From Ifrita kowaldi (taxonomy: Eukaryota > Chordata > Aves > Passeriformes > Cinclosomatidae), in contig VZRS01006590.1 in NCBI GenBank assembly GCA_013398055.1, positions 124,001 through 188,000 of the forward strand: a DNA stretch of 64,000 nt, written 5' to 3'. The translations under genes were made by a program, and so were the position numbers. The notes under the pieces were generated by a model. That model was not told the origin of the DNA and did not search any database. It saw only the letters and a program-made list of their open reading frames with translations. Shown piece after piece: positions 21,064-34,285 of the stretch. Each line of letters opens with the position of its first letter. Position 1 is the stretch's first letter.

Positions 21064-24000
21064 AGAAGGGAGAGAGGACTTGATGGCTCTCCTCTTGTAC
21101 ATAGAGAGGAATTTTGGAAAGGGCGGTGATGCTTTGTGCTCATGGCATAAGGAGGAAGGACATGAGGAAAACAGTTTGCTTCTTCAGCAAGTAAGATTTA
21201 AGGCACTGCCACCTCCGTTTCCCTTTCTGTCCAGTTTTGTCATGAATTATTGAAATATGCTGGCTGAGAAAAAATGACATCTCCTCTGGGGATAGTAGAG
21301 ACTTGACACAGCATCTGTTGACCCAGACTCAGTGTAGGAGCCCTGACCTGAAGAGATGTCCTTACTTTTCCATGCATGTGCACGTCTATAATTAAGGAAT
21401 GTCCAGCACTGAAGAGCAGCCACTTCTGTAATGAAATGTGGCACTGGTCTGAGGAAGGGATGTCAAAAAATAAATTATCTCAGGAAAACAAGATGCATTT
21501 TTAATTGGCAGAGTGTGATCAAATAGGACTCGTAGGGATGATAGAATTACAGGGATTTAATGAGTTCCATGAACTGAGCACTGAGATTTGTACCAGCGAG
21601 GTTCAGCTCAGCCCTGGCACGGAGCAGTGAGGTGCACTCAGCCTGTTTGGAGCTGATGTAGCACAGTCTGATAACTCCACCACACCCCTGCAACTCCACT
21701 TTGGGCTTTTGCCTAGGAGATAATATTAACTTTCAGTTATTATTGCACAAAGCCTTAGCTAGGACTGGGGTCAAGCCTTAGCTCCACAGCAAGCTCCAGC
21801 TCAGGTAGGAGCGTGGTGGCTGTGAACTCCTCTGTGGGGCAGAGACTGAGCACAGGCCCAGGAGCAAACCCCAAATGCAGATTTGGCTTCCTCAGAGCTC
21901 TGCTGGTCACGTATTCACAACACCCAGACTCGCTTGGGCTTATGAGAGCTGACAAGGTCAGGGACCTGTGGCACAGCTCTCCACATGGAAATATCAGCTG
22001 TAGCTGTGTGAGGCCGGCATGAGAAGGATAGCCTGTATTTTTATGCTTGACCGACCACAGAGGCTGTTCAAATTTTGAAAATGCATCCTGCAGCTTGCCT
22101 TCCCTGGTGTCTTTTGTCACCTCCAGCCCAGCCCAATCTTTGGACTCCCTTGGCCAACTAATATATTTTTTCAATTTCAGTTAAGTCAAAGCCTTCAAAT
22201 TCCTATCATAGGTATCAAGTTAGGCCACATAAAAGATGCTTTTATTTTAAGTTTGTCAGAGAGGCACTTTATGAGATTGTGAGGTTGAGAAGATGACTCT
22301 AATCTTGGAGATGACAAGTTAAAAAGGACAAAACCCACTCTTCCCCTCACTTATTTTCCAGCAACCCAGGCATGCAGAAATAGCGGGTTTGTAAGTGCTT
22401 TTCCTGTATTCATTTCAGAAAACACAGCAAAGCTGCAGTATCACCATGTACTTACTGGAGGGAAGCAATTTGCAGACAGTGAATTCTCTGAGGTTACCTG
22501 GACTGTTTTCACACAGTCCCTGAGCCTGTGCTGCCCTTCTGCCATGTGGGGCTTCGGAACCCGCTGCAATATTCACATTCAATAACAACAACTTAATTGC
22601 CAGTCTCACGCTCCTTCCAGCTAATGATTTTATTTCATTTCCACTTGTCATTCAGACATCACTGTTGACAGGTCTCTGAAATGATATGTGAAGAACAGCA
22701 ACGCTTCTGCTCGAGTGCTGTCTAATTAATGCTCCCTAAGAATCAAAGTGGGAAAAAACCCCGGCTTTAATTTACGACCACAGGTGTAAGCAGGTACATG
22801 AAGATCATATTTAAACTTCCCAATTAAGAATTTGTTTTGAAGACTCAGGTTAACCCCGTCCATCCTGATGGCAGCTGGTGTAGACCTCAATTATCAGCTT
22901 GCTCCTATTAACTACACCCCCTCACTGCTCTCTGCCATAGTTGCTATATCCGCTGCCAAGCAATTTTTCCATGTTCACATTTTCACCACACAGATTGCCC
23001 GTATAACTTTATAACTTTTGTGTCCTGCTTTGACAAACCTCGTTTTTCAAATTTTAGGTGGGAATTTAGCCACCACAGATTTAGATACACCATAAATTCC
23101 TCCAGAAAAAAATCAATCAGCGCTTGTCTCCCAGCTGCTTTAGTTTTCAAAGAGTTTCTCTTACCACTGGCAGAAATACCAAGTAACTCACGTCAAGCTT
23201 AAGCTGAACTTGTTTTGTAAAACACCCCCTGGGACAGTGCCAAAGTGGGATCTTGTCAATGGGGCTCAATGGACCATTATTCTGGTCTTGACACTGACAG
23301 TCACTATCAGTTTCCTTTCAATTAACTGAAACAGCCACTAGAAAGTAGAATATTAAAAATAAATTAAGAAACAGTTGAAAATTTAGTTTTCTGTCCTTCT
23401 AGGTGTAAAGGTTACAGCAGCCCACCTTTTCCAATCACACGTTCGGGCATAATAGTGTCAATGGTGAAGATATATGGACAAAATATAGGATGCTTTGGAT
23501 GCAGTTAAATGAGTAGAAAATTGACTCTCTCCGGTTATACTTGTGGGATTCTTATTTAAAGATAAGTGCTTAATGTAAATTTAATCTTCCTGATTTTTAA
23601 GAGACGCTTCCCTCCTTAAGCCGACACTGATAGCAACTAATCTGAGGCCTCGATCTGCAGGCACAGTTAAGAGAATTGTGCATTTCTCTCGAGATGGAGG
23701 TCAGCTGTAAGAACTTGATTGGGTTTTTTTGGAATATCTGTGTCACAAGCCAAGCCAGTTCCCCAAAGCACGGGGACATTCCTTGGTGTGGTGGTGCCAC
23801 AGGATCAGCTGCAGTCACTCCCATGCCTCGCCCATGGTCACCAACACTGACCCCAACATCAGCCTTGCTCCTCGTGCTGTATTTTGTCCCCATTTTGGAT
23901 AATCCTGCTCTCCACAGGCCTGGGAGGCGTTATCTTAAAATAATTCTGTTCTCAAAGCAGCCAGCACAGCTCTGGTCCGATTTCACTGCAGTCAATGGTA

Positions 24001-24654
24001 ACACTTCTTCTGGCATCAAACCCAATTGATTAAATCACCGAGCATTTTGAAATTCCCATTTCACTGCCTCCATGAGCTGCTGCTCGTGCTAATAAATGGA
24101 GAGTGCAACTGGTGTTGGGAGCAGCAGGAGGGAAGGGCCGGAAGGGGGAGGCTAATGAGAGGCCCTGTCTGGAGGAAGGAAATGAATTCTGTGGCTGGAT
24201 TGAAGCGCAGCACTGGAAGCCTCACTTTGCCCCGACACAGAGCCTGCAGGAAGGGTTTCCACCTCTGTAAAAACCCCAGCAGCGGTGTGGTGTGGATGCA
24301 AATGTCCCTAATGCAGGCAGGACCTGCAGCAGGCCACAGCCACGATTCCAAAAGCCATAAAAGAAAGTGGATTATGTGCAATTGTGCTGAAGAGCACCGC
24401 ACAGGCAGAAAATGATAATAGGAAGGTTAAGTGCCCAGCAAGTGCAAGCTGATATACAATATCTTGAAATCACAGAGAAAGAAAATTAAAATGGGGAAAT
24501 GATTTCACATATAGGTAGATGGAGGCATAAAAGCAGTCTGTGAAGTCTGGGAGGGAGAGCAATGAGAGTGGTGCTGTCAGATGTGCAGCCTTTTGCCCAT
24601 TGGAAAGAAGTGATTGAAGGCTAATTCCAATAAACAGGCAATTTTAGTTTTGTC

Positions 24655-24890
24655 AGGATTTCAGGGCGATTTTTTTTGATTCTGCTTTTGTGTGTCATTG
24701 AAATATTTGTGTATTAATAGCTGCTCATTTTAATAGCATTACAGTAATTTGAACATCTGCAGCTACCAGGCATTAAAATACGATCACTCCCCTATATTTC
24801 AAGTTATTTTTGCAGTACTGCTGCCTGATTTTGTCACATCCATTAAAATGCAAGGGATCAGTTCTTATCATTACCTAATCATTGGCAAGC
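24655..24890. promoter_or_regulatory. possible conserved non-coding element, homeodomain-site rich
   Basis: An AT-rich block with repeated ATTAATA, TTAATAG and ATTACAG words, followed by CATTACC and TAATCATT. The texture resembles vertebrate developmental enhancers. Conservation is not shown by this sequence alone. Confidence 0.2.
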
Positions 24891-27800
24891 TTGAGCTGAA
24901 GTGTTGAGCAGGAACCAGCCTGGTGCCCGGAGGCCTGGCCAGCAATGCAGTGGAAGGCAAAGAGATTTCATGGCTGCCCTGGAAGCTGAATGATGGGCTG
25001 TGTAACTTTCCTAATCAGATACAATTAAACACAAAATTATATTCCCACCACCCTTGCCATCCTTTGTCCCAACAAATTGCCTGATGTACTATTCAAGTTT
25101 GCTACATATGGAATGTTTTCTAAATGAGAGATTTTAATTCTACCAAGAGCTCAGCTTAGTTTATTAAAGAAATGAGATATTTTGTTTAGAGTGTTGAGGA
25201 GCTCTCGCAGGGCAGGAGGCTCTCTCTGGAGGAGAAATGACTCCTCTCCTGGGCTCAAGCTGACTTTTGTGTCAACCCACAGAGGATAAATGAATCGAAA
25301 AAATGACTGTGAATTTGCTGTTCAGGTGGTGAAGACAGAAACCAAAGCACAGGCAACCATTGCCAGTAAAATGTGGTTAGGAAATATTTGACCCGCAAAG
25401 AAAGACTCCTTAGAAGTGCTCTGAAATGTGATCACTGGCACCATCATGCTGAGGAGGAGAGGAGGAAACAGCAGCTACTCCTCCTTCCCCTCTTAGACTC
25501 ACGGGGATTTTTCACTCTACTCCAAAGAGTTTAACCCGTATTTTTAAAGTGATTTCTGTAATGGGGCAATATTTGTTTGCAAACGTGATGCAGGATTTTA
25601 GTCTTTTCCAAAGCTTTTCATTCTAGCTGGGGAATTCATGGCAGCCAACACCCGAACATCAGGAACTCTCTTCATCCCTTCAGCCTTCAGCTGTTTCTTA
25701 CACAGCACCTTCCATGCAGCCGAGGAGTAATTCTGTGTGCAGAACTTTAAAAATCATCTGACACTTTAAATGTTAATATAATAAAGTAGGTTCAGGCTTC
25801 AGCATTATGCAGTTTCATTCATGAGTTAGCTCAGGCATCCCAAACATGTCTGAGGGGAAGAGAAGGTAAATGCATTTAATCCTTCGCCAGCAGGATCAGA
25901 TGCAGCCAGATAAAACAAGGAGCATAAATAACAGTGACCTGGAAAGAAACAAAATGAAAACCAGCCTACCTGAGAGATAAACAAGGCAAAAAAGGGCCCC
26001 GGGAGCTTGGATTTGGTGAAGGATTTCAGCCACTATTTACATTTGTCTCCATGAAAACACACGCCTTAATTCCTGTCTGGGTTAAGGATACTTCCCTAAA
26101 TCAAATATTAATAATTTTGAGATCTATAGATACCCTGATGGGAACACTGTGCATCAGTAATGAATACAAATGACCCTGTGCAAATGTCTTTGAGCAGGAA
26201 AAATAAGGAAAACAGCATGTCAGTGACCTCCAGCCAGAATGTTCCTGCAGCTCAGCGTGAGGGCACTTGTGAACCTTAACATATTGAAAGCAGACTTTCA
26301 AATACTTGGAGAATGTTAAGATAAAAGGAAGATTCTAAGAGCATTCAAGTTGATAATAGGATATATTATTTTCCCAGTCCCTGCTGTTGATCCTTCCTGT
26401 GCCCCTCTCCCAAACACCAAATTCCATCCATGGCTGGCAATTTTCCACGTTCCTCAATAATTCTGTCAAACTTTCTTTGACAGCAGAGTGCTGGTTGGCT
26501 GGAAGATAACATCTCTAATTTCAGCATTAGAATCAATCCAATATCAGCTTTTCTACTCACTGAAACCCTGCACGGAGCTGGCTCCAAAAATTTAAAGACG
26601 TTGGCCAGAAAGTGGAAGAAAACAAGTTGCTGTTTTTTCTGTGTTTTATTAAACTTTGTCCCACTGGATTCTCTTTCTGTTAATTAATTTTTCCTTTACA
26701 ATTCCAGGTAAGCTATTAATCTATTGACTTGAGGATTTTTCAAAGCCTTTCCAGAAATAAACTCTGGGATGAAGGGATCCTAAGCTATGCATGAGAAGTA
26801 GAACTGTTGTTTTGTCATTTTCAAGCCCATGGTTTATCCCAAGCCTCTCTAATTCCCTTTGCATGGATGTCAGATGGAATAATACAATGAAAAATTACCC
26901 CTAGATTTTGTTTCCCATTACAGAGGTGTTTTTGTACAGAAATTTTACCAAGTTTTATACAAAATTTGATTAAAAAGTCACAAACTTTCCAATTCCTATT
27001 ATTTAAAAGCAGCAAATTAATGGGGTTTGGATTTCAATTAACACTGGTTTTATTCTATTCATGCACTTCCATCTCATTATCTCTCATTCCCTTAATCCCA
27101 TTGCCCAAAAGTTTGCTTTTTGATTGTGAACTCTACAGAAACATTCAAACACTCTTGCAGTGCTGGAATGCAAAAATCATTTAAATAACATTCTTTTCGT
27201 TATGAGCAGTTCCTGGATAATACAGGAAAATGCCACAAAATGTTCATTATTGGAAATAGATGGGGTTTTCTTCCTATGAATTTTTAAATTGCCTTTATTA
27301 TGGCCCACTGCGTATGAAATAAATGTGATTTAAACAGCTGTGCCCTCTACTGGCATAAAGAAAATAATGAAGAAAGAAAGAAATCCCTTGTTTCCAGATG
27401 ATGTACCAAAACACAGTGCCCAAAGCAACTTTTGGTTGTTCCTTGGGGTTCTTTTAATTATGCTTTAGTGACATTTGAAGGCTGGATTATTTTCATCATT
27501 AAATCTTAGCACATTAATTGCTTACAGACATTATTTTTTAATAAAAAATCTGTTTACACTGTTAAGGGAGCATAAAAAAGCTTTGCCATAGAAGAATATG
27601 ATGCTGTGGAGGGTGTGTTTACACAGCTAAGAATAACTTCATTTTTACCAGGCTTTTAAGGAGCTGTGCTATCAGAGACCATGAGGACAAAGCTGTGCAA
27701 CAAAGTCCTTTACAGAGTTCAGAGCAACTTTGGAGCATTCATTTTAAAGGAAATCTGTAGGCGTTGATGCATAATGTGAAGCTGAATATAGAATTTCATA

Positions 27801-28009
27801 CAATACAGGAGAATCAAGACCTCGCCCTCTGCTGAAACCCTTCTAACCAGCCCTTCACCTCCCATTTAAAAGCAAACTCACAATTTTCTGTCCTTTCCCC
27901 ACTGTTGAAGTTGTCAGCTGGCATTAAAGTGGAGTAACAAAGAAACAAAACCATCCCCTTTGGTGAGGAACTCGCACGCTGCAACTTCCCAGCATGGGCA
28001 GGATTAGTC

Positions 28010-28085
28010 ACGGATGCTAATTGCAATCCTAATTGACAGATTTATGCCACAATATGAAATCCATTCAGCACAGTGGCAATAATGT
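28010..28085. promoter_or_regulatory. possible homeodomain/TALE site cluster
   Basis: The block contains CTAATTGCAATCC followed by TAATTGACAG at 28030-28039, which places a homeodomain core directly against a TGACAG (MEIS/TGIF-type) half site, and then TTTATG, a posterior HOX-like word. Function is inferred from motif appearance only. Confidence 0.2.
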
Positions 28086-30404
28086 TCATATCTAACACAG
28101 CTGTGGGGAGCAGCCCCGCACGGGGAGGCAGCTCCACGCTTTTCTTCCAACCTGTAGGAACCTCTCAGGTCCCTCATTTTTCACCTTTTGTAAAATGTAC
28201 TTACAGACTGCAGGTGGAATGGATACCAGACCACATGGACCAGAGAAGAAAAAAAATAACTACATCCCAGAAAACTTCATAATCAGCAGATGGAGGGGCC
28301 AGTGTACTCTTGCCCCTTTCTTTGGCTCCAGCACTGTCACTCTGCAGTGGGAAGGGTCTGTTTACCAGCAGAATCCAAATCACTAATCACAGAATTAAGT
28401 TCTAATGTCCCCTCTAAGTGGCTGTATTCATAAAGACCTGCACCTGGAAGTGAGGTGGGTACAAACAGCACGGGGGCAGCCTTCAGAGGGCTCAGGCTGC
28501 TGTTGAGTGCTTCATTGCCAGAGAGAAATACACTGCCAAAATGAGCTGTAATCACACGGGAAGGCACAGGATGGACTCGTGCTTACAACACAATTCTTTC
28601 TGCCAACTTCTCTGTGCTGAACTCTGTCAATAGAAGTAAACATTAGTGTCTCAGGCATAACTGTTGCTTTGAACTCCTGTGTGTTTCAAACATATTTACC
28701 TTTATGGCAGAGCCTTTTTCTGGACAAAAAAAAAAAAAATCCCTTTATATTCTAAGTTAAGAACCTACCATGTGTCTTTGCTGAATCAGTGGAAAGCAGA
28801 ATATTTTTTTATAGATCGCAGGAGTATCTCAGAGAAAAAAACCCCAGCTCTATTGCCATGATCTTCTCCACCCCTGAGCCTGAAAACACCAAACTCTCGA
28901 CCTTCAGGCAGCTGTTGCAGCCAAGTTCACTCCTTGCTCCTGCCATGAACTGCATGGGCAGTTTGGGCTTCACTGAGAGAACTCCAGTTTATTAATTGGT
29001 TACAACAATTACCCAGAGTGCCCAGGGCTTGACGGCCCTTGGTTACATGTGGGTCAATCAGGATCTCATGGATAATCATTCCACTTTATCCTCACACCAG
29101 AGCTGCTTCCCCGTTCCTCTGCCCAGCTCCTTCTCTCTGGCACAATCCCAGCCCTCTGTGAAGTGAGAGTGGAAAGATTTTTCCCTTCTTTCCACATTTT
29201 GCTGATATCAGGCATTTTCTGTGGCCATAACTCCCGTGGTGGGAATGCAGGTAAAGGACATCTGAGATGGAAGTGCTAAAGTGCCCTGGCCCTGAGAGGG
29301 AGAGAGGGGTCGAGCGGGTTCGGGATCGTCCCCTGAACTTCCCTGGCTCAGAAAATTAACCACGGTGCTTTACTCCTCTGTCTTGGCCACAGGAGCTTCT
29401 CACTGCCAGTAACAGACTCACCCCCCAGGGCCACCTGTGAGGTGACTTTTCTATTTCCTTCATAACCTATCTGTGATCTGAACTCGCCCTGCAATGGAAC
29501 CAACACCAGTCCCACTCTCACGGTCAGTGAGGGCAGTGCTGGGCTGGGACACAGCTGCTGGGGCAGCTCCTCGGAGCACAAACCCCTCAGGGGAGCTCAG
29601 ATAAGCCTATATCTACAAGCAAACCTAGATCCCACATTTTGTGACCACCCAGACCCCAGTGATGAGTGTGGAAACCAGTGCTGGGATTGCCTGAGCAGCC
29701 TGGGGCACTGGCCTGGGCCTTGGGTGAGCTTCGAGGCTCCTGGGGGAGCACCTGGAGAGAGCAAATCCTGGGATGTGTCAGAGCGTCTTCAGGCACGGTG
29801 TCATCTGTGGCTGGTAAAACTTGATCTCTGAGAACTTCATTCAGCTGCTCATCTCCCTGCAGCTTGCTTTCTCCTCTTGTGTCTGGCCCTTGGTTTATAA
29901 TTCTTTCCGCTTCTGCTGCTGTGATTCTGCTGTTATGGGAACTTTGCAGAGGAGAAGAACAAACAGATCAGTGTTTGATGTTGCGTTTTCTGTTTAGAAG
30001 TTTGTTTTCCTTTCTTCTTCCATTGCATCAATATTAACATGTTGATTCCTAAGCCAAATAAATAAAGGCTATAAATACATTCTTTCTATTTTTTGTTTGA
30101 ATTGTGAGACCTCAAAGTTCCAGTTCCCACAGCAACTGCACAATGTGCACATACATTAAAGGCAGGGATATTGCCACCCAAGGCAGCAATCAAATATGCA
30201 TGAGGGACTTATTTACACATGAGGACTGTGCAAGTTTGAAATCCCAGAACCAAGAAGCACCTTGGATCTATCCCTGATGCTGTGTTGGGAAGGAAAGATC
30301 CAAAGACTTTGATCCTTGTGGGCACAGGGGGACTCGAACTTGCCCTGTGCAGAAGTGCTTATGGATAATGGGATGGGGGTACCTTTACCAGAGCTAAAGA
30401 TGCT

Positions 30405-30445
30405 GTGGATAAAGTAATTACTGCTAATTAGCTGAAATCCACAGC
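30405..30445. promoter_or_regulatory. possible paired homeodomain sites
   Basis: Two TAATTA-type cores lie close together in GTAATTACTGCTAATTAGC, at about 30413-30431. The spacing would suit dimeric or adjacent homeodomain binding. No other support. Confidence 0.18.
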
Positions 30446-31084
30446 CAGAAGGTGTCATAACAACCAAAGTATTATGAACAGAAATCATTGTTCACAGTCC
30501 TGACGATCCTTAAATGCTGTGAAAGAATTTCTCCCAGTTTGATTGAGCAGGAGTGAAGAGTGCTCCCCAAGAAGTTCATGCTATCCAAATGCTGGATCTT
30601 TTGCCATCCACGAGTTGATTTAATCCTGGTTTCTGGTTCTCCATCAACTACTGGTGAATCAAAATTTATTTTTCTAGGTCATGAATTCAGCATCTCAGCC
30701 CCTACCCTTGCTGGTAGGGATCTCAGTTTGTACCGAAGTTTGCTCTGCTGTAACAGATGTTCTTTTCTCTGGGCCTTGCCATTTTAAACCCAGATTTTCC
30801 AACAGTGCAGGCAGTGCTGGCATTGCACCCCGAGCCAGGAATTTGGGAATAAATCTCCCTCAGCAAGTGTGGTGTTGCTTGGTAATCCAATGCATGCCTC
30901 CTGCTCATGAGGAGCAGCCCAGAGAGCCCAGTGCTCTGTGAGGTGCCCTGAGAGGAGAGGGAATTTGATTTAAAATTTTAACAGCGTTGATTATCTTCTT
31001 TTCCATGGCCTATTATCACAAATAGTAGAGGCTGTAGGCATCAGATTTCAGTGATAAAAAGAGAAGCAGCGTGTCATCAAATGA

Positions 31085-31235
31085 CCGAATTCTTGGTGCC
31101 ATTAATCTCTTACAATCTAGTAATTAAAGGAAGTGGAGGATTCCAGAATTTGAAAGGAAGGGCCATTAGCATGTTTAACTCTAAGCAGCTGGATATTTTA
31201 TGGACAAAAATGGGCGAATGTTGATTAGTTTTTAG
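31085..31235. promoter_or_regulatory. possible conserved non-coding element
   Basis: A run with CCATTAATC, AGTAATTAAAGG, a GGAAGTG ETS-like site, CCATTAGC and a further TTAACT word. The density of short regulatory words and lack of repeats suggest an enhancer-type element. Conservation is untested. Confidence 0.22.
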
Positions 31236-34099
31236 GCCTTTGCAGACCATCTCAGCAGCTCTGGCAGTGCTGCTTCAGAACACACAGCAGAGAGAGGATT
31301 TATGACCCAGAGGAGAGCACTATCCTGCAGTGTCACCTTGAACCTGCTCATTTGGATGGGCTCCTGCATTATCATCCATACCCCGACATTCGGCATCCAC
31401 ACTGGCACGTTTTGTGGGGATACGAGAGCCTGCTGTCTGTTTCTGCAGAGAATGCATCCCATTTGTTTGGTAGAAATAAGAGTGATTAGCATGGATTTAC
31501 CTTACCACGGGAACGGCGTTTGAAAGCAGTTGTAGCAAAGCCCCATCATTTCTGTGGAGCAAGTTTGAGCTGCGCTGGGAAAGGTGCCTTTTAAAACACT
31601 TTTATTTCTCTGAAGAGCAGCAGGAATTGCCAGACAGATAATTTTTCAAGAATGTTCCAGGATTTCTTATGGATATTAATTTCTGTTTAAGCCTCTCCAA
31701 ACTTTGGCAGAAAGACAAGTTTCATTTTTCTCTAACAATTCCTTTAGTTCTGCAGATGTTGTAGCCAGATTGGCAATAAATTTTGCTGGAACAGTTAACT
31801 CAACTTAGGGAAAGGTGCTGTTATTTAATATTCTGTTTCTGTCTCACCTTTTGAACCTTAATTTATGGATGGTGTCTTTTATAGTTACCATTCCATACAA
31901 GTCTGCAAAACTTATTAGATTGTTATGTTCTCTGCCAGTGAGGATCTGATTGTTTTTCTAAATAAATATCTTCAGCAGCACGAGCATTAAACGTGGTGTA
32001 AAGGGAAAAAGTCCATTTTATGTCCCATTTCCAAATGGATACACGTGTTTTGATTACACCTCTCTAATTTGCATCAGTCTGTTTCTGTCTCTCCTTTATT
32101 GGCTTGATTAAAAGCTTACTGGAATGAGTGGGAAATCAAACCTCTCATTGACTTAAGTGGCTTTGAAGCAGTTGTCAAACAGTTGCTGCACATTGGTTCC
32201 TTATTACACTTGAGAAAAGCTCTGTTTTCCTCCACTCTCCATTTTGCCTTGCCTAAAGATCAGGAATTTATCTTTGCACTTTCATAACCCCAGACATCTG
32301 CACCAGTAACCATCCATGAAGTGCAACAGTTCATCCTCGGTTCAGAAAAAGACCTTCTGACTGCCAAACATGTTTAATATTCCTGTGAAGTGGAGTGTGG
32401 CCCTTACCCTGGGCAGCAGCAGGGCTCTGCAAGGTCACTTCGGGCTGTTTTGGGAGCACTGCAAAAAGGAATTGCTTTTTTTTCTCCTCCCCCCATCCAG
32501 CAGAAAACCTAATCAGAGATTTTGGTCCTGTGTTCCACTGACTGCCAAGCGTTCTCAAAGCAGTAGAGGAAACCAAACCTGCTCCCAGTTAGTCCAAGTT
32601 CCCTGTACTGGGATGTATTCAGGAGGCCCACAGATCCCCACAGCTCTGCCCTGGCTGTAGTGTTCCTGCCTGGCCCTGCAGGAGCATTTCCTTGGCATTT
32701 ACCCTTGGCTGGTGCCCAGCCGATGGAGTGATGGCATTTCAGCTGCCAGTTTTGGCAGCTGTGTTCTGTAATTCAGAGACAGGCTCTGAGTTTGGGGTTA
32801 CAGGGATCTGACCAGCAGCAATCTGAGCTGACAGGAGATGGCTGTAATTGTACCGTAACGCCCATGACAAGTAACATTTTCAAAGAGACAGCAGAACCCC
32901 ACCTGCAGAACGTGCTCAGCTTCAGTGGCTGCGTTTGCTGCAGCACCTGGACTTGCTGTGAGCTCAGGGAGTTTTGTTTTGCTTCAGTACCTTGGGAAGG
33001 ACAGAATCTATTCCAAACATCGAAAAGTACCATTCTTCCTGCAGGCAAAGCAATCCCTTCGCATCCCAAACCAATCTCTTCTGGCTGAGGAAATCCCTGT
33101 GAGTTTTCCTGTCATGGGAAGGATGCAGAGTGAGGATCATGCTGAAGGTTTCACACAACCAGGTGTTACAAACCCAGGCTGTCCCTGGCTGATGACCCTA
33201 CGAGGGCTCTCCCTCCCTCACTCCTTGCTTTCCTGGGTGGGTACTTTAATTTATCCAGTTGAGGGGCTTCTTCTCCCCTTCCTTCCCCCTCTCAGACCTG
33301 GACTAGCTCTGTGATCGCCAGGTGCTCTGCAGATGACTCCTCCCTGATACACTGGCCATTAGATTCCAGCTTTATCTGTTCTGAGCACCTCTTTTCTGCA
33401 GCTCTGCTCCTTCCTACCAGGCTGTTGGACATCCCAGGGCACTGTACAGCCCCAGGGCACAATGGTCACTTGAAATTCAACCCAATTTTGCCTGAAGGTC
33501 AGGTGGATCCGATGCTCAGGATATTAAAATTGTGAGCAATCTTGGGAAGAATATGGTTAGGAGGGGAGTTGGAGGTTTATATTCAGTGATTGCTCTCAGA
33601 GTTACCAGCAAAAGCTCACTCAAGGGGAAACAGCACAAACCAATAAGTGTAAACAAACAAACTCCAGCCCTTGGAAATTTGGGGGGAAAAAAAAGCCTCA
33701 GTGCTGCTGCAGTTCTCAGCAAACCTGACTTCTGAGGTTCAAAAAATAGCAGCTTCTCACCTGAAGTACTGATTTGTTCCTGCAGGGATTTAGGGAAGCT
33801 TTCATGCAGATTCTGCACTGGAGCCACTGTTCATCCTTGCAAATTTAGCAAAGTCCTTTTAGAAATGCCAAGAGACAAACAGGGCAAGGTTTCTTCTGTG
33901 AGCTGATCGCTTTCTGTTGCACTGCAGTGAAATGGTTGGCACTCAGTGGAGCTAAATTAATAAACTTCTTTATGATGGCTCGAAGTTACAGCTGCTATAT
34001 TGTGGAGCAGACAGATAATTGGAGTGGTCAGAGTTGTATCTGCAGTGCTGGGAAATTGATGTAATAATTCTGGACCAGAAATTGTCTAAATAGAGAAGA

Positions 34100-34285
34100 A
34101 AGCATGAGCATATGCATAATATATCTTCTAGAATTCTGCTGAGGCCTCTACTGAATTGGATCGGGAGTTAATAAACTGTTAAATAAAAATGACAAGAAAA
34201 AAAAATTCATTAACTAGGCCTATTGACAGCTTCCCTGATAAGGTAAATAACAGTCCATAATCATTAAGAGCTCGTGCAGAGATCT
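34100..34285. promoter_or_regulatory. possible conserved non-coding element with POU, TALE and GATA-like sites
   Basis: ATGCATAAT at 34112-34120 resembles a POU octamer variant; TGACAG at 34224-34229 is a TALE half site; GATAAGG at 34237-34242 is a GATA site. The block has no simple-repeat or transposon character. Confidence 0.25.

Noticed and set aside
29310..29340. tRNA B-box-like word around GGGTTCGGGATCGTCCCC
   Set aside because: No matching A box, acceptor stem or anticodon arm could be placed upstream.
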